In this document: positions 45,419-54,935 of the stretch, one piece after another
Position numbering within the stretch: the first letter of the stretch is position 1
Layout: each line of letters starts with the position of its first letter
Assembly (NCBI GenBank): GCA_016215605.1
Contig: JACRJB010000052.1
Location: forward strand, 62,001-126,000
Origin: Rhodopseudomonas palustris
GTDB taxonomy: Bacteria > Pseudomonadota > Alphaproteobacteria > Rhizobiales > Xanthobacteraceae
Direction of reading: 5' to 3'
DNA: 64,000 nucleotides
Notes under the pieces: generated by a model
What the model saw: the letters and a program-made list of their open reading frames with translations, nothing else
Told to the model about the DNA's origin: nothing
The model's database searches: none
Program-made: the position numbers and the translations under genes

Positions 45419-45449
45419 TTGATTTTGACGATACATCATCTGTATGATG
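45419..45449 (+). promoter_or_regulatory. Candidate promoter with palindrome over the -10 box
   Basis: A possible -35 TTGATT (45419-45424), an 18-base spacer and -10 TATGAT (45443-45448) point toward the gene at 45542. The -10 box lies inside a perfect inverted repeat CATCAT-CTGT-ATGATG (45434-45449), as expected of a repressor site. Confidence 0.45.
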
Positions 45450-45462
45450 CAACCAGACATTT

Positions 45463-45478
45463 GTGACAAGGTTGTCAC
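45463..45478. promoter_or_regulatory. 16-base perfect palindrome, operator candidate
   Basis: GTGACAA-GG-TTGTCAC is a perfect 7+7 inverted repeat in the AT-rich gap between the divergent operons (45361-45541), just after the predicted plus-strand start point. It has the size of a dimeric regulator site. Confidence 0.5.
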
Positions 45479-45541
45479 CGAGGCCGATTGATCGGGTCAG
45501 GTATTTTAGTGGGTTGTGATGGATTTTTGACGGGGGTTATC

Positions 45542-46237
45542 ATGGTCTTGGGACGCTCGGCTCATCGTTTCCTTGTTGTAACGACAGGAATTGCAGTCCT
45601 GTGCATGTCGGTGACAAACGTTGCCGCTCAGAGCGCTCAAGAATTGAATGCGCGGCTGCAAACACGCAGCGCGGACTATGTCGACACCGTCAATGAAGCG
45701 ACAACGGCTGGACTATTCACAGGGGCAGCCGTCGGCACAGTCATAGGGAGTGTCGTTTCGCGTAACTCCGGCCTTGGTCCGCTTGCTGGCATGGTGATCG
45801 GCGGGGCAGTGGGATCGATTGTGGGAAATATTGCCGGTACTCAAGTAGCAGACCAGAAAGAGGAGTACGCACGCCGCGAAGACAACCTCGACCGCTCGAT
45901 CGCCCAACTTCGCTCCGGCAACACCAAGCTCGCGTCGCTCGTTGACGTCAGCACGCAGCTCGTGGCCGTTCGCAAGGCCGAGCTCGCGCAATTGAAACAG
46001 GCTCCGGATGCATCGGCGCAACGAACTCTTGCTGCCGAATTGGCCACAGAGGTCGCCTCTCTCGACCGGGCTCTGGCGGCGGCGACTAAGACGCGAGATA
46101 CCTTACGTGCCAATCTTGCCAACTATCAAGGGGACATTAATCCCGCGCTTTCGTCAGAGCTCAACAGAACGACCAAACAAGTATCCGCCTTGCAAGCTCG
46201 GCGTAATGAGCTGGCGCGGATGCAGAAGGGGCTGTGA
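45542..46237 (+). CDS. Exported glycine-zipper and coiled-coil protein
   Basis: 231 residues. A signal peptide (HRFLVVTTGIAVLCMSVTNV, cleavage near AAQ), then a glycine-zipper segment (GAAVGTVIGSVV, GMVIGGAVGSIVGNIAG) of the kind that inserts into or packs on membranes, then a long coiled coil (EEYARREDNLDRSIAQLRSG and beyond). GGGGG precedes the ATG. It is the first gene of the operon divergent from the protease/motor genes and could be an envelope partner of the MotAB-like pair; that link is inferred from position. Confidence 0.65.
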   Translation: MVLGRSAHRFLVVTTGIAVLCMSVTNVAAQSAQELNARLQTRSADYVDTVNEATTAGLFTGAAVGTVIGSVVSRNSGLGPLAGMVIGGAVGSIVGNIAGTQVADQKEEYARREDNLDRSIAQLRSGNTKLASLVDVSTQLVAVRKAELAQLKQAPDASAQRTLAAELATEVASLDRALAAATKTRDTLRANLANYQGDINPALSSELNRTTKQVSALQARRNELARMQKGL

Positions 46238-46238
46238 C

Positions 46239-46844
46239 ATGCGTTTATCGCGGCCTTTCGCATCGGTGATCGCGATCAGCCTTGTCATTACCACGTCGGC
46301 GTTCGCACAGTCTTCTCCCTGTGCGACGGACGACCCGCGGCAAGGCGGCTTTTTCAACGGAATGTGCAATCTTAGCAACGGCGGCTACGAGCGCCGGCTA
46401 AGGGCCCGGCAAGACGAGCTGTCGGTACTCGACAAAACCAGGGCCGACCTCGAAAAGAAACTCGCATCCCGCAATCTCGCCCTGCGGAAGCTGGAACAGC
46501 GCATCTCCGAGACACACCGTCATGCGCAGGAGCGACGCAATGCCGTTGCCGCGGTCGACGCCGAAATCGCTACCCTAAAGGAGAGGCGGCGCGTGTCCGA
46601 GGCTCAATTGGCAGCGATTCAAGCGGACAACGAGCTGCTCTCGCAAGAGCTCGCAAAACACATGGAGCATACGCGCCAGACAGAGCTCGCGTCTCGCGCC
46701 ATCCAGGATGGCGCCTTGGCGGTCGCCGCTCAGCACACCGTCGAAGATGCGGAGGCGCGCGACCGAAAAGAGGGAGAACAGCTCGACCGCCGGATCAGCG
46801 AGATGCGCAAGCTGTTGGCGCGCGCCGCCGCACAAAGCCGGTGA
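46239..46844 (+). CDS. Exported coiled-coil protein
   Basis: 201 residues. Signal peptide SVIAISLVITTSAFAQ, a short two-Cys segment (SSPCATDDP, FFNGMCNLSNGGY), then about 150 residues of nearly continuous coiled coil (RARQDELSVLDKTRADLEKK to the end). It starts two bases after the previous stop with AAGGGG upstream, so it is coupled. A periplasmic rod or tether is likely from shape; the function is unknown. Confidence 0.65.
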   Translation: MRLSRPFASVIAISLVITTSAFAQSSPCATDDPRQGGFFNGMCNLSNGGYERRLRARQDELSVLDKTRADLEKKLASRNLALRKLEQRISETHRHAQERRNAVAAVDAEIATLKERRRVSEAQLAAIQADNELLSQELAKHMEHTRQTELASRAIQDGALAVAAQHTVEDAEARDRKEGEQLDRRISEMRKLLARAAAQSR

Positions 46845-46969
46845 GCCCTTCGTGGGCCTGACTTACCAAGCAATAACGCGCTGATGCCCTATCGAACTCG
46901 CCTGCAAGGCGAGTTGGCGTTTGCACGGTTTCAGCAGCCTTTTCACGAACAATCGACAGGAGACGTAGT

Positions 46970-48274
46970 TTGGCCGACGAACTCACCGAATGGTTGGCGC
47001 GCGAAACACGAGCCATCTTGAACAATGAAAATCCTTCCAATCGGTACGCCGCCTCCCCGATCAGTTCTGGGGGATCCGCATCGTCCTTTGAACGACAGAT
47101 TGCCGACCAACTCGTCGCAGAGGCACTCGAGAACGGGCTGTCCGTCGGAAAGGTCCGGATCGAGGACATCCCGCTCCGAGGAGGCAACACCGCCGATCGG
47201 GTGGCGAAGCTGAATCTCAGCCTGCCGTTCGTGTTCAAGATGGACGTGAATTCAAGGAAGCTTGCTGACGAGGGCCGCACCGTTCGTTTGATCAAGACTG
47301 ACGAGCGCCTCCCCAGCCTGTTCAAAGATGCCTGGCCGAACATCTTCGCCGTCAGATCTGAAGCACCATTCGCCTACCTCATGGAGTACTTTCCGAAGGA
47401 GGAAGGTTGGATATCGCTTGAAGACCGGCTTTATCCCGAGCCGTCTGATCTCAAGGCGCGGGACCGAAAGTCCGATTCAGCAGAGGCTGATCCCCAATTT
47501 TTTCAATCCGAAGTTCCGCGTTGGATGGCGCGAATCCTGGACGTTCTATTCAGCGGCTGGACTGCATCCGTCGACCAGCGCTCATCGCCGCGACTGGAGG
47601 AGGACTATCTTGGGCGAATCGCCAGTCGTCTCGAGAGCGCAGAGGACAAAGACGACAGATTCAGATCGCAACCACTGGAGATCACGAGCCCGGCCGTCGA
47701 GCGTTTGGAGCTGAGGCCGTGGCGCGAGTATGTCTCCATTCTCGAGCGCAATCACGACCGGCTCCTCGCAATGACGCCGCCGTTTCGTACTGTTGTTCAT
47801 GGCGATCCCAACCCGGGGAACTTGTTGCTGAAGATCACGCCGAGCGAAGTTGCAGTCCGGATGATTGACCCGAAGGAATGGTACTGGGGCGATTATCTGT
47901 TCGACATCGCCAAGATAACTCACTTTCTGCAAGCGACCGGGCCGGTCGAAAAGCCGGCTCTCGGGTCAACGAGCCCGACGGTTGCGTACAGCAAGACCGC
48001 CGCCGGCGGCCGGTTCGAGTACAGCTACGCGACGCCGCTATGGACTGAGAGGGCGGTTTCGATGTGCCTGGAGCGCGTCCGTCAATTCGCAAAGCAGCAT
48101 GGAGATACGCAGTGGCTGGAGCGCTACGAGCTCGCCATGGCATCGAACCTTCTCGGGCTGCCGATCGGTCGCCTGAATAGCAAGAAGGCACCCCGCGCCG
48201 ACTCCGCTATGATCTTGTACTGCGAGGGGCTGCTTTGGCTCGACCAGCTCTGTAAGCGCTGGGAAAACGCGTGA
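46970..48274 (+). CDS. APH-fold kinase-like protein
   Basis: 434 residues from TTG with AGGAG upstream. The kinase-like core has a catalytic loop VVHGDPNPGNLLL (His277, Asp279, Asn284) as in aminoglycoside/choline phosphotransferases, and a metal-binding Asp300 in MIDPKEWYWGDYLFDIAK, where most relatives have IDF or IDW. An N-lobe Lys is probably in LPFVFKMDVNS. The substrate is unknown. In this setting it may phosphorylate a system component or a metabolite. It overlaps the next gene by four bases (GTGA). Confidence 0.65.
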   Translation: MADELTEWLARETRAILNNENPSNRYAASPISSGGSASSFERQIADQLVAEALENGLSVGKVRIEDIPLRGGNTADRVAKLNLSLPFVFKMDVNSRKLADEGRTVRLIKTDERLPSLFKDAWPNIFAVRSEAPFAYLMEYFPKEEGWISLEDRLYPEPSDLKARDRKSDSAEADPQFFQSEVPRWMARILDVLFSGWTASVDQRSSPRLEEDYLGRIASRLESAEDKDDRFRSQPLEITSPAVERLELRPWREYVSILERNHDRLLAMTPPFRTVVHGDPNPGNLLLKITPSEVAVRMIDPKEWYWGDYLFDIAKITHFLQATGPVEKPALGSTSPTVAYSKTAAGGRFEYSYATPLWTERAVSMCLERVRQFAKQHGDTQWLERYELAMASNLLGLPIGRLNSKKAPRADSAMILYCEGLLWLDQLCKRWENA

Positions 48275-49254
48275 TGGAGCGGCCCCTCCCGAATATCGCT
48301 AGAACAGATATGGAGGAGATCGCCCCCAAGGCGGTCGCGGAGGCTTGGAACTATGCACGCTCGTCTGTCTCCGATGCAGTCGAGAAACATGACCGCAGGG
48401 GATTCCGTCTTTTGCAATGGGCTCCGCTGCGCGTAGAGCTCGGCAGCAAGCCCACCGAACTATCACTGGAGCACGAGGCGCGATTGCGCTCGCGTGCCCA
48501 CGATAGCATCCCGGCGCTCCAGAAGTTCTTGGCTGCAAGAGAAGGCCAGCGGCTTTTCGACGTCCGGAGCGAGGACGACGATCTCGTGGTTCGACGCGTG
48601 GAGCGCAAGCCCGGCAGTCAAAGCGTCGATCGATATTGGGACGTCGACGGCGCACTCTCCGGCGGGTGGATCAACAGGATGTTCACCTTTCGAGAGCGAA
48701 TGAAGACATCGTCCTTCATGACGTGGTCGTCCGACGCTGCGGACGCCCGCGCCCACAATTTGGAGCTGCCACCGACAGCATACGGCAACACGAGCATCGT
48801 CGCACGGCTGGAATTCAACTGGCTGGACTCCCTGCAACTCGGATCGCAGGACGTCGATCGGCTATCAGCAACTGGCCAAGGAAGCTCTCGTCATCCTCTG
48901 ATGATCGCCATGCGAGCCCTGGCGTTGCAGCCGCCCGGAAAATTGGAGCCGGCAATGGAGCATACGACCTTTCGCGAGAAGTACTCGCTACGTACCATTT
49001 CCGGGCCGGGCGGCAATGAGCAGGAGCTATTCCAATTGAATATCGACCATATGACCGTTCAGTCACTCAGATCAGGTCATTTTGCGCAGCACCGCGATGT
49101 CGACATCGCACCGTCCGTGCTTGTCGACTCGCAGATTTTGTCGCGATTGACGCACATCGCGACCACCTTGTCAGATAGATTTGGTCTCGAGCCTGCATTG
49201 GCGACAAAGGCCTGGTGGGGCGCCGCAGCCCTCGGCGAATTGCCGGGACAGTGA
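48271..49254 (+). CDS. Unknown protein coupled to the kinase-like gene
   Basis: 327 residues from GTG 48271 or ATG 48274. It looks soluble, alpha+beta, with no signal peptide or membrane segment. Features such as LFDVRSEDDDLVVRRVERKP and ELFQLNIDHMTVQSLRSGHF do not match a family I know. The repeated beta and helix pattern near the end (VLVDSQILSRLTHIATTLSD) is helical. The 4-base overlap argues that it works with the kinase-like protein, perhaps as substrate or regulator. Confidence 0.55.
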   Translation: MMERPLPNIARTDMEEIAPKAVAEAWNYARSSVSDAVEKHDRRGFRLLQWAPLRVELGSKPTELSLEHEARLRSRAHDSIPALQKFLAAREGQRLFDVRSEDDDLVVRRVERKPGSQSVDRYWDVDGALSGGWINRMFTFRERMKTSSFMTWSSDAADARAHNLELPPTAYGNTSIVARLEFNWLDSLQLGSQDVDRLSATGQGSSRHPLMIAMRALALQPPGKLEPAMEHTTFREKYSLRTISGPGGNEQELFQLNIDHMTVQSLRSGHFAQHRDVDIAPSVLVDSQILSRLTHIATTLSDRFGLEPALATKAWWGAAALGELPGQ

Positions 49255-49268
49255 TCTAAGCCTTCCCA

Positions 49269-50350
49269 ATGCCGGTTAAGCTGAGCACCTCAGCTTTCGC
49301 TTCTGGCTATAGTCGTGCCAAGCAGAAGATACCCAACTTCCTATGGCCAAGGCTGCTGCCGATCGTCGACGGCGTCATCGCCAGGTTCGACGGCAGCATT
49401 CAGCTCGATGCGCTAGGACTGACTGGCTCACCTCGGTTAGGCGGCGATCGCGAACCGTCGAAGAACGTCTCGCAGCTATCGATCGACACGAACGTCGAAA
49501 ACGTCCGGTGCTGTGGCGTCCGGGCTGGAAGATCACGGCCTATTGGAACGGAATCGCTCCTTCCTGGATCGCCGAGGCCTCCACCTCGATCGCCCAACTC
49601 TCCGGAGGTCGCGGCCGCCTTCATGTCGGCACGGGAAGCTGCCGAGGCAGATTTGCTGCGGCACGCAAAGGGCGATTACAGTCCGTCGGCAGCTGCCACG
49701 AAGTTTCCGGAGCCAGCGTTGTTGCCCCTCGACTCTTTTAAATCCTTCGAGGCTTATTCGACTGAGGCCGCCCTGAAGCCGTCGACGGTCAAGCGCTGGC
49801 GACCCGTCTTTGAACATCTCGTTTCTCGGTCACGCCGACCTGTCGCGACTGACGAAAGTGCAGGCCATCGCATGGAAAGATGACCTGATTGGAGGAAGAC
49901 CTCCGCGGTCTCGCCGAACCGTCCGCGACGTCACCTCGCCGCACTCAAGGCAGTCTGCCAATTCTTGGTCGACGAATTGAAACTTCAGGAAAATCCGGTC
50001 ACCGCGTCATCGTCCGCGGCGTCGTCATCGAAAAGGATGACGACAAAAAAGGCTTCGTGGATGAAGACGCGCTCAAGATTCTGTCCGCAAGTCTCGAGCC
50101 GTCTTCAAACAAAATGTCCAGCGAGATGGCAGCAGCTCGTCGATGGGTACCGTGGATCTGCGCCCACACAGGCGCGCGGGTCAACGAACTCACCTCGCTT
50201 GAACCATCAGACTTCATCCTGCGCGACGGCTTTCACTGCATCTCGATCAGGGGCGACTTTTCCAAATCGGGTAAGTCAAAGGCAAGCCTCTCTTTTACGA
50301 CCCCGGTGAGAAGTCGCAAGGCGTCGCGGTCCACTTCGTGTCCTGAGATC
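49269..50350 (+). pseudogene. Tyrosine recombinase (phage-type integrase), degenerate
   Basis: Pieces of an integrase lie in different frames. SAM-like core-binding segments are ALKPSTVKRWRPVFEHLV, then in other frames LKAVCQFLVDELKLQENPV, and the catalytic domain begins GFVDEDALKILSASL and continues AARRWVPWICAHTGARVNEL with the first catalytic Arg. Several frameshifts separate them and the C-terminal His-x-x-Arg and Tyr motifs are missing, replaced by the IS element at 50351. It probably once mobilised the neighbouring island. Confidence 0.75.
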
Positions 50351-51593
50351 GTAATCACCTGACAGTTTGGCCCCGAAAGAACCGGGCCGGACCGCAAGAG
50401 TCCGAGCGCCCGATTCCGGTGGTCACGCCGCGTCCGAGCGCGTTTGATGGTGTCGCCAAACGACCAATCGAACCCGAAGGACAACGATCATGACCTCCAA
50501 GGACAAGGTAGCACGCCGCAAGCTCTCGCTGCTGGAGCTTGCCACCGATCTGCAGAACGTCAGCCGCGCCTGCAAGGTGATGGGCTGTTCCCGGCAGCAG
50601 TTCTACGAGATCCGCCGCAACTTCCAGACCTTCCGCGCCGAAGGCCTGATCAACCAGCTGCCCGGCGCCAGGGGACCACATCCCAACCGGGTCTTGACCG
50701 AGATCGACGCCGCCGTGCTCGATCACGCCCTGGTCCATCCCTGCCACGGCGCGGTGCGGGTCGAGCAGGAGCTGCGGCTGAAGGGCCTGCAGGTCTCCGC
50801 CGGAGGCGTCCGCGGGGTGTGGCAGCGCCATGGTCTGCTGACCAAGCACGAGCGCCTGCTGCGGCTGGAGAAGACCACTGCCGAGCGCACCATCGAACTG
50901 TCCGACGAGCAAATGAGACTGCTCGAACGGTTCTCGCCCGAGTTCCGGGAGCGTCACATCGAGGCTCCGCACACCGGCTCCTTGGTCGCCGTCGACACCT
51001 TCTTCGTCGGCGTGCTCAAGGGCGTCGGCAAGGTCTATCTGCAGACCGCGATCGATTGCCATAGCCGCTTCGACTGGGCCTGGCTGTACACCAGCAAGCT
51101 GCCGGTCACCGCGGTGCATCTGATGAACTACGACGTGCTGCCGACCTTCGAGGCGCATGACGCCAAGATCGAGACCGCGCTGTCCGACAACGGCCGGGAG
51201 TTCTACGGCCGGCCCGACCAGCACCCCTACGAACTGTTCCTGCAGCTCGAGGACATCACCCACCGCACCACACGGGTGAAGCGGCCGCAGTCCAACGGCA
51301 TCGTCGAGCGCCTGCACCGAACCCTGCTCGACGAGCACTTCCGGGTCGAGGGCCGTCGTACTTGGTTCGAAACGGTCGAAGAGATGCAGACCGTTCTCGA
51401 TGACTACCTGGTCGGCTACAATCAGCGTCGGCCGCACCAGGGCCGCGGCATGAACGGCCCAACGCCCGCCACTGCCTTCATCGAAGGCCTACCCACGTCA
51501 CAGCAAAAGAAGGAGGGAAAGAGAGCCGAAAAACAAGCCGTCAAAGTAGCCGCCTGACACCACCCGCTCACCGCGGCACTGTCAGCCGATTAC
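50351..51593 (+). mobile_element. IS481-like insertion sequence
   Basis: The inverted ends match over 14 of 16 positions: left GTAATCACCTGACAGT (from 50351) and right, read inward, GTAATCGGCTGACAGT (from 51593). One transposase gene fills it. There is no obvious short target duplication. Broken genes lie on both sides: integrase on the left, Toprim protein on the right. Confidence 0.75.
50490..51557 (+). CDS. IS481-family DDE transposase
   Basis: 355 residues. An N-terminal helix-turn-helix (LSLLELATDLQNVSRACKVM, GCSRQQFYEIRR) binds the ends. The rve catalytic core shows LVAVDTFFVGVLKGVGKVYL (first Asp), ETALSDNGREFYG (second Asp) and KRPQSNGIVERLHRTLLDEH (Glu), with YNQRRPHQGRGMNGPTPA near the end, all typical of IS481/IS3-like enzymes. 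The gene is intact and could be active. Start 50490 follows AAGGACAA. Confidence 0.9.
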   Translation: MTSKDKVARRKLSLLELATDLQNVSRACKVMGCSRQQFYEIRRNFQTFRAEGLINQLPGARGPHPNRVLTEIDAAVLDHALVHPCHGAVRVEQELRLKGLQVSAGGVRGVWQRHGLLTKHERLLRLEKTTAERTIELSDEQMRLLERFSPEFRERHIEAPHTGSLVAVDTFFVGVLKGVGKVYLQTAIDCHSRFDWAWLYTSKLPVTAVHLMNYDVLPTFEAHDAKIETALSDNGREFYGRPDQHPYELFLQLEDITHRTTRVKRPQSNGIVERLHRTLLDEHFRVEGRRTWFETVEEMQTVLDDYLVGYNQRRPHQGRGMNGPTPATAFIEGLPTSQQKKEGKRAEKQAVKVAA

Positions 51594-51756
51594 TCAAGCG
51601 GACGAACATCGAGCGGCCCGGTGTGTTGTTGACGTCGCCGACCAGCCAGTAGCGGCCCTCGCGGCGACCGTTCGAGAGATAGTGCCGGCACACCGCCTCG
51701 GCTTCGCGCGTAAGGCGGCACGCCAGCTCACCGGCATATCCCGCCATGATCGTCAT
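51594..51756 (-). pseudogene. Toprim/DUF7146 primase-like protein, N-terminal stub
   Basis: MTIMAGYAGELACRLTREAE followed by AVCRHYLSNGRREGRYWLVG and DVNNTPGRSMFVRL matches the start of DUF7146/Toprim proteins of alphaproteobacterial plasmids and integrative elements. The coding frame runs into the IS end at about 51593 and the rest of the gene is absent. Starts 51756 or 51747. Confidence 0.6.
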
Positions 51757-52258
51757 ACCGCGCTGTGCCGGGGGCGCCGTCGGCACCGATGCGGGAGGGT
51801 TTCCCCGACCGGCGACATGTTCGCCGGCTTCGACCGGACCGCATTGAAGCAGGAGCTGCAAACCACGCGCGGCGCCGCCGATCGCGGCTTCCATCACGAG
51901 AGCGGAGACAGTGGAAATGGGCGTGGCCGCTAAGGCAGCAGCAAAGACGAACGCCGGCGTCATCGGAGGAACCTCGGAGAGCAAAATTGGGGACGAACCG
52001 TCCGCCACTCTCTTGACCCGGCCGGCCGCCTCTCACTCTCCCGCCGCATCTTGACGAGGTGACAGACAACGCCCAAATTGAACGCATCGGGGCCGCCACC
52101 TCATCTTTGTGGCAAGTGCCGCTTGCGACGAGAGCCGCAAGAGCTGAATTGTCTGGCAAAAGGACAGCCGCTGATCGAACCCGCATTTGCGGGCGAGGTC
52201 TTCGGCTGCCGGCTCCCGATTACCCCGCTATTTTCAACAAGAGCCGCGGAGACTAGTC

Positions 52259-52597
52259 GTGGCTCAAATCATTGCCTTTCCAAAAACCACCCTTCGGCCA
52301 CTCCGCGTTCAAAGCGGAAGCCTTCACTTGGTCCGTGTAGAGATCGTCGACCAGCGACGGCCTCGGCGAACGCGCTGGCTCACCCAATGGGCCATCCAGA
52401 ACGCAGCTTCGTTCCGGGCACTCAAAGGCTTCACCGATGCTTCGGTGGCGCGCGGTCGCGTCCACCGTTTTTCGGTCAATCGGACTCGTCTGGTGCGCCG
52501 ATTCGTGGCGGAGATCAGCGAGCTGATCGCGGACGGCCGCGTCATCGTCGAGATCGACGGCAACGTCGTGCAAACGATGGCGCGGCGACGTGCGTGA
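52259..52597 (+). CDS. Hypothetical protein of the element backbone
   Basis: 112 residues from a GTG with GGAG about nine bases upstream. It begins AQIIAFPKTTLRPLRVQSGS and contains SVNRTRLVRRFVAEISELIA with a beta-strand end (GRVIVEIDGNVVQTM). No family recognised. It lies between the Toprim stub and the convergent ParB remnant. Confidence 0.45.
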   Translation: MAQIIAFPKTTLRPLRVQSGSLHLVRVEIVDQRRPRRTRWLTQWAIQNAASFRALKGFTDASVARGRVHRFSVNRTRLVRRFVAEISELIADGRVIVEIDGNVVQTMARRRA

Positions 52598-52639
52598 AGA
52601 AAATGTCGGCGGGGTGGCGATAGCCGCCCTGCCAACACA

Positions 52640-54762
52640 TTATTCGGCAGCGACTGGATGGGCTTCGGGATCGTCAGCGCCGTCGCTTGCGATCTCGCCG
52701 CCGTCATCGGCGAGACTTTCGGGCGAAGGCGCCGCGTCCCCTGCCGGTTCGGGCGCGCCAGCGGCCGCGTCGAGGCGGAGCGGCTCGGGCAGCCAACCGC
52801 TGTCCTCGAGCAGGCGTTCGGCTTCCCGCGCCATGTCGGCTTTCTTCAGGTGGTCGATCAGTTGCGCGGACCGGTCGCCTTTCGCTTCGCGCACTGCGTC
52901 CAGAATGCGGGGCTTGGTGATCCGGCCAAGATAATTATCGACCGTCGGTTTCCACCCGCCTGCCGCCATGTCGAGCCCGACCGCACGGGCCAGGAGATCG
53001 GCGTGGTCGAGCCGACGACGCAGGCCGTGGGCGGAGACACGGCTGTCGTTGTAGCGGCTGACTGGTTCGAAGAGCGCGTTGACCGCGGATGATGCGCAAT
53101 GCGCGAACAACGACGCCTGCGCGTTCCCATCGAGTGCGGTAAGAGCATCCCAAAGGCTACTCTCATCCTTGGGCAAGCGAGCGTCCCATTCGTCGTGACG
53201 CGCGTCGATCGCCTGTGCCGATGCGCCATCATTCAAGCCGGGAGCCTGAGGCGGGAACGTCGGCGTCCGGATCGCGATCTCCAGACAGCCGCTCGACGAT
53301 GCGAAACGATAGAAGGTCGCCAGCACGAAGTTGTGCATACCGCCTGGAAGGCAATTGCGGGCTCATTCGCTCAGAGCGTTGCGCCATGCCAGCGTACGAT
53401 GAGCCGTCAATTCGGTGATGAGCCGATCCGGCAGCGGCTTGTTGGTGTCGTCATCGTCTTCGTCGGCGGGATCGACCGCCCGGCCTCCAACCGTGATGAC
53501 CGCACGCTGCGGGGAACGACCGGCAGATTGTCCGGCGTCCGTCTGCCCTTCGGCGGTATCAACCTCGAACTCCCGGATCGTCGACTGCGGGCGCTTCATC
53601 CTCGGCCGGACGTAACCGCGATCGATCAGCAGTACCCCTTCGGCGTCGATGCTGATGAAAACACCAGCGCGAGTGATGTCGGCCTGATCGTAGCGGAGCG
53701 ACTGGGCATCGAAGGCGGAACGCGCTGCCTCGATCTCGCCGAGACGCTGATCGATCTCATCGGGCAATTCGTCCGCGTCCTGGTATTCCTGTTCGATCTT
53801 GGCGTACTCCGGCATTGAGGGCCGCGAGCGTAGCCTGCGCCTCGGCGGTCAGGTCGACCGGCTCCCCGTCAAGTTTGCGCGGGCCATTGGCGTGGTCATA
53901 GGGGAAATCGACCGCCAACGCGCCCCTCTTCCAGCCCTCGGCCGCGATGGTCTCGGCCTCAGCCTTCAACTTGTCGGTGACGAGCCGATCCAGCAGCGGC
54001 ACGTCCCGAAGCCAGCCGCCGTCGTCATGCTCGAACAGATCGCGCATCACGACACCGCCGGCCTGCTGGTAGGCATCAAGGCCGATGAACTGGGCGCGGC
54101 GATCGGATGCCCGCACGGTATTCTTCGTAAACCTCCGGCGGATCTGATACGGCTCGTCGAGCCGGGAACTGCTCACGCTGTCTCAGACCTGCTCCTGGCG
54201 CGCATGATCGGCGATGACGGAGAAGGCCATGAGCTGCTCCAGCGTCATGTCGTCGGCGCCGTAGACGTCATGCAGCTTCGGCGACACGGATGCGAGACGC
54301 AGCCGCTGCTTGACGATCGCCGGCGTCACGAAGTGCCTTGCGGCGATATCCTCCTCGCTCATGCCGCCCTCGCGCAGGAGCTTGAAGGCACGAAACTGAT
54401 CGAGCGGGTGCAGGCCAACCCGCTCGTCATTTTCGGCGAGCGAGTCATCCTCGGCGATCCCGTCGTCCCGCATCACGCAAGGCACAGGCTGCGTCCTCGT
54501 CATCCGCTTCTGCTTGACCAGGAGCTCAAGCGCGCGGTAGCGCCGCCCGCCCGCCGGCACTTCGAACGTGCCTGTCTCGACGCCGGCGGCATCGACGACC
54601 GCCCGGACATTCAGGCTTTGTGCGCCTCGCGATGCTCTCGGCGAGCTGCTCGACCTAGATGCCGGCCTTCACGCGCCGGACGTTGGACTGGCTGAGCACC
54701 AGCTTGTTGAGGGGAATATCGCGCGATAGACTGAGCTTGATCTTCTGAACTGCGTTAGCCAT
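52640..54762 (-). pseudogene. ParB/RepB/Spo0J-type partition protein, multiply frameshifted
   Basis: Minus-strand pieces in changing frames add up to one large ParB-like protein. The start MANAVQKIKLSLSRDIPLNK and VLSQSNVRRVKAGI ends at a TAG. VPAGGRRYRALELLVKQKRM is the ParB box in another frame, and the helix-turn-helix SEEDIAARHFVTPAIVKQRL is followed by a stop at about 54183. Then come FIGLDAYQQAGGVVMRDLFE, a further shift at about 53810, and the C-terminal part from about 53340 to 52640. At least four lesions make it non-functional. Intact relatives are about 700 residues and sit on plasmid-like elements. Confidence 0.85.
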
Positions 54763-54935
54763 GTCGGCTCTCCACGACGGGCGGCCGGAGACTCTCTCTC
54801 GACCTCCAACCCGTCACGAAAATCCGCCCCCCTCTCACTCTTGGCCACCGGCAGGGGGCGTCTTTGATGCCCCGTCCGCGCCGGCGGGCAGTATAGTGAC
54901 GGCGTGAATACTATGGTGTTGGGGGAGACCGTCAC

